Made by a program: the position numbers and the translations under genes. From Chitinophagaceae bacterium (GTDB lineage Bacteria > Bacteroidota > Bacteroidia > Chitinophagales > Chitinophagaceae): a stretch of DNA of 39,817 bases. Shown piece by piece: positions 38,864-39,817 of the stretch. Position 1 is the stretch's first letter. Each line of letters begins with the position of its first letter. Location of the stretch: assembly GCA_025929635.1 (NCBI GenBank), contig JAICPX010000002.1:1-39817 (forward strand), written 5' to 3'. The notes beneath the pieces are model-generated. The model saw only the letters and a list, made by a program, of their open reading frames with translations. It searched no databases and was not told where the DNA came from.

Positions 38864-39817
38864 TTACAATTTCTGCATTTTTACTTTTTGATCATTACCT
38901 GCACCCGTTACATTTAAGTAATACGTGCCTGCAGGTAATCTACTCATATTGATGATAAAGGTATTGGGACCCTCTGATACCTGCTCGGAACCTTTCAGTA
39001 ATATTCTGCCAACATTATCAATCAATTTCCATTGAATATTTCCTTGCTCCGGTGAAGCGACCATGATTTTCACTTCATTAATTACAGGGTTTGGAGAGAC
39101 GGTGATGTTACCTGTAGTGAATGGTAATGTAACTGCAACAATATTTGAATACTTGTAGGTGCCGTCTATGTCTACCAGTCTCAATCTATAAAACAGCTTT
39201 TGTGAAGATTGGTTGATCGCATCATTATCAGTAAATGCATAGTTGAATGATCCCTGCGTGTTGTTGCGGCCGTTAGCGGTTACATTCCCGAGCGGTGCAA
39301 AACGCGATCCATCGACGCTTCTTTCAATTACAAAATGGGAAGTATTGATCTCGTTCTCTGTTTTCCAGTTCAATAAAACCGTATTGTTGTTTTGCAACTG
39401 GCCTGTAAATGAAAGCAGGTCTAACGGCAATGTAAAGCTGTTGCTTGCAAAATAGAATGAGGAGAAACTTGTAATATCGCCCTGCAACACATAGCCATTG
39501 GCGCCATGCGACTCGGCAAAAGTTGGAGCAATAGCTGTCGTAGTTTCATTGGCTGTACTGCTGCAAGGATCCTGGTTTTTCAATATCAAAAGGTTGCTGA
39601 TGCTAAATACGCCACTGCCTGCATCAGCGATCAGGGCATCAAGCTCAGCTTTTGAAATATAGAGCCTGATCTTCACGGTTGATGAGGGCTGATTTTGGGG
39701 TGTAATTGTAATATTCCGATCAAGATAATGCGTGCTGCCAGCTATGCGAATGGCGCCCGAGTTCTTATAAAATGATGAGGTGACGGTACCCAGGTTATTT
39801 CCATTTGCATAGATCTC
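38864..39817 (-). CDS. T9SS type A sorting-domain protein, C-terminal part (5' end beyond window)
   Basis: The frame stays open from 39676 (a GTG in the ORF track) to the window edge (EIYANGNNLGTVTSSFYKNSGAIRIAGSTHYLDRNITITPQNQPSSTVKIRLYIS). C-terminus VSPNPVINEVKIMV...LPAGTYYLNVTGAGNDQKVKMQKL. Confidence 0.85.
   Translation of the reverse strand, partial: EIYANGNNLGTVTSSFYKNSGAIRIAGSTHYLDRNITITPQNQPSSTVKIRLYISKAELDALIADAGSGVFSISNLLILKNQDPCSSTANETTTAIAPTFAESHGANGYVLQGDITSFSSFYFASNSFTLPLDLLSFTGQLQNNNTVLLNWKTENEINTSHFVIERSVDGSRFAPLGNVTANGRNNTQGSFNYAFTDNDAINQSSQKLFYRLRLVDIDGTYKYSNIVAVTLPFTTGNITVSPNPVINEVKIMVASPEQGNIQWKLIDNVGRILLKGSEQVSEGPNTFIINMSRLPAGTYYLNVTGAGNDQKVKMQKL

Overview
The window is chromosomal DNA from a Bacteroidota bacterium, probably Chitinophagaceae-like. 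Supporting signs are TTTG-N20-TAnnTTTG promoters, T9SS-type C-terminal sorting domains and SusC/TonB-type barrels. I see no rRNA, tRNA, CRISPR, transposase or phage genes. In order the window contains: the 3' end of an alkaline-phosphatase-superfamily gene; two small hypothetical genes; a response regulator/histidine kinase pair with a palindromic repeat in the gap between them; a large secreted protein with a possible clan-CD (caspase-like) His/Cys pair; an MsbA-like ABC exporter; a PqqB-like MBL-fold protein; an ATP synthase cluster atpB-E-F-H-A without an adjacent atpG; a TonB receptor operon; two paralogous membrane proteins plus a winged-helix regulator; three related minus-strand T9SS genes sharing promoters, leaders and a 56-bp 3' element; an ABC-2 ATPase/permease/LolA-like trio; a CarboxypepD_reg/beta-barrel outer-membrane protein; a GEVED-type T9SS protein; pdxA; a PA14-FN3-FN3-sugar-dehydrogenase T9SS protein; a second TonB receptor; and a T9SS gene running off the right edge. 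The most unusual region is about 18230-23220, where T9SS cassettes have strongly diverged coding sequences but nearly identical non-coding flanks, and one copy has lost its passenger domain. Everything was read by eye; no database or folding program was run.
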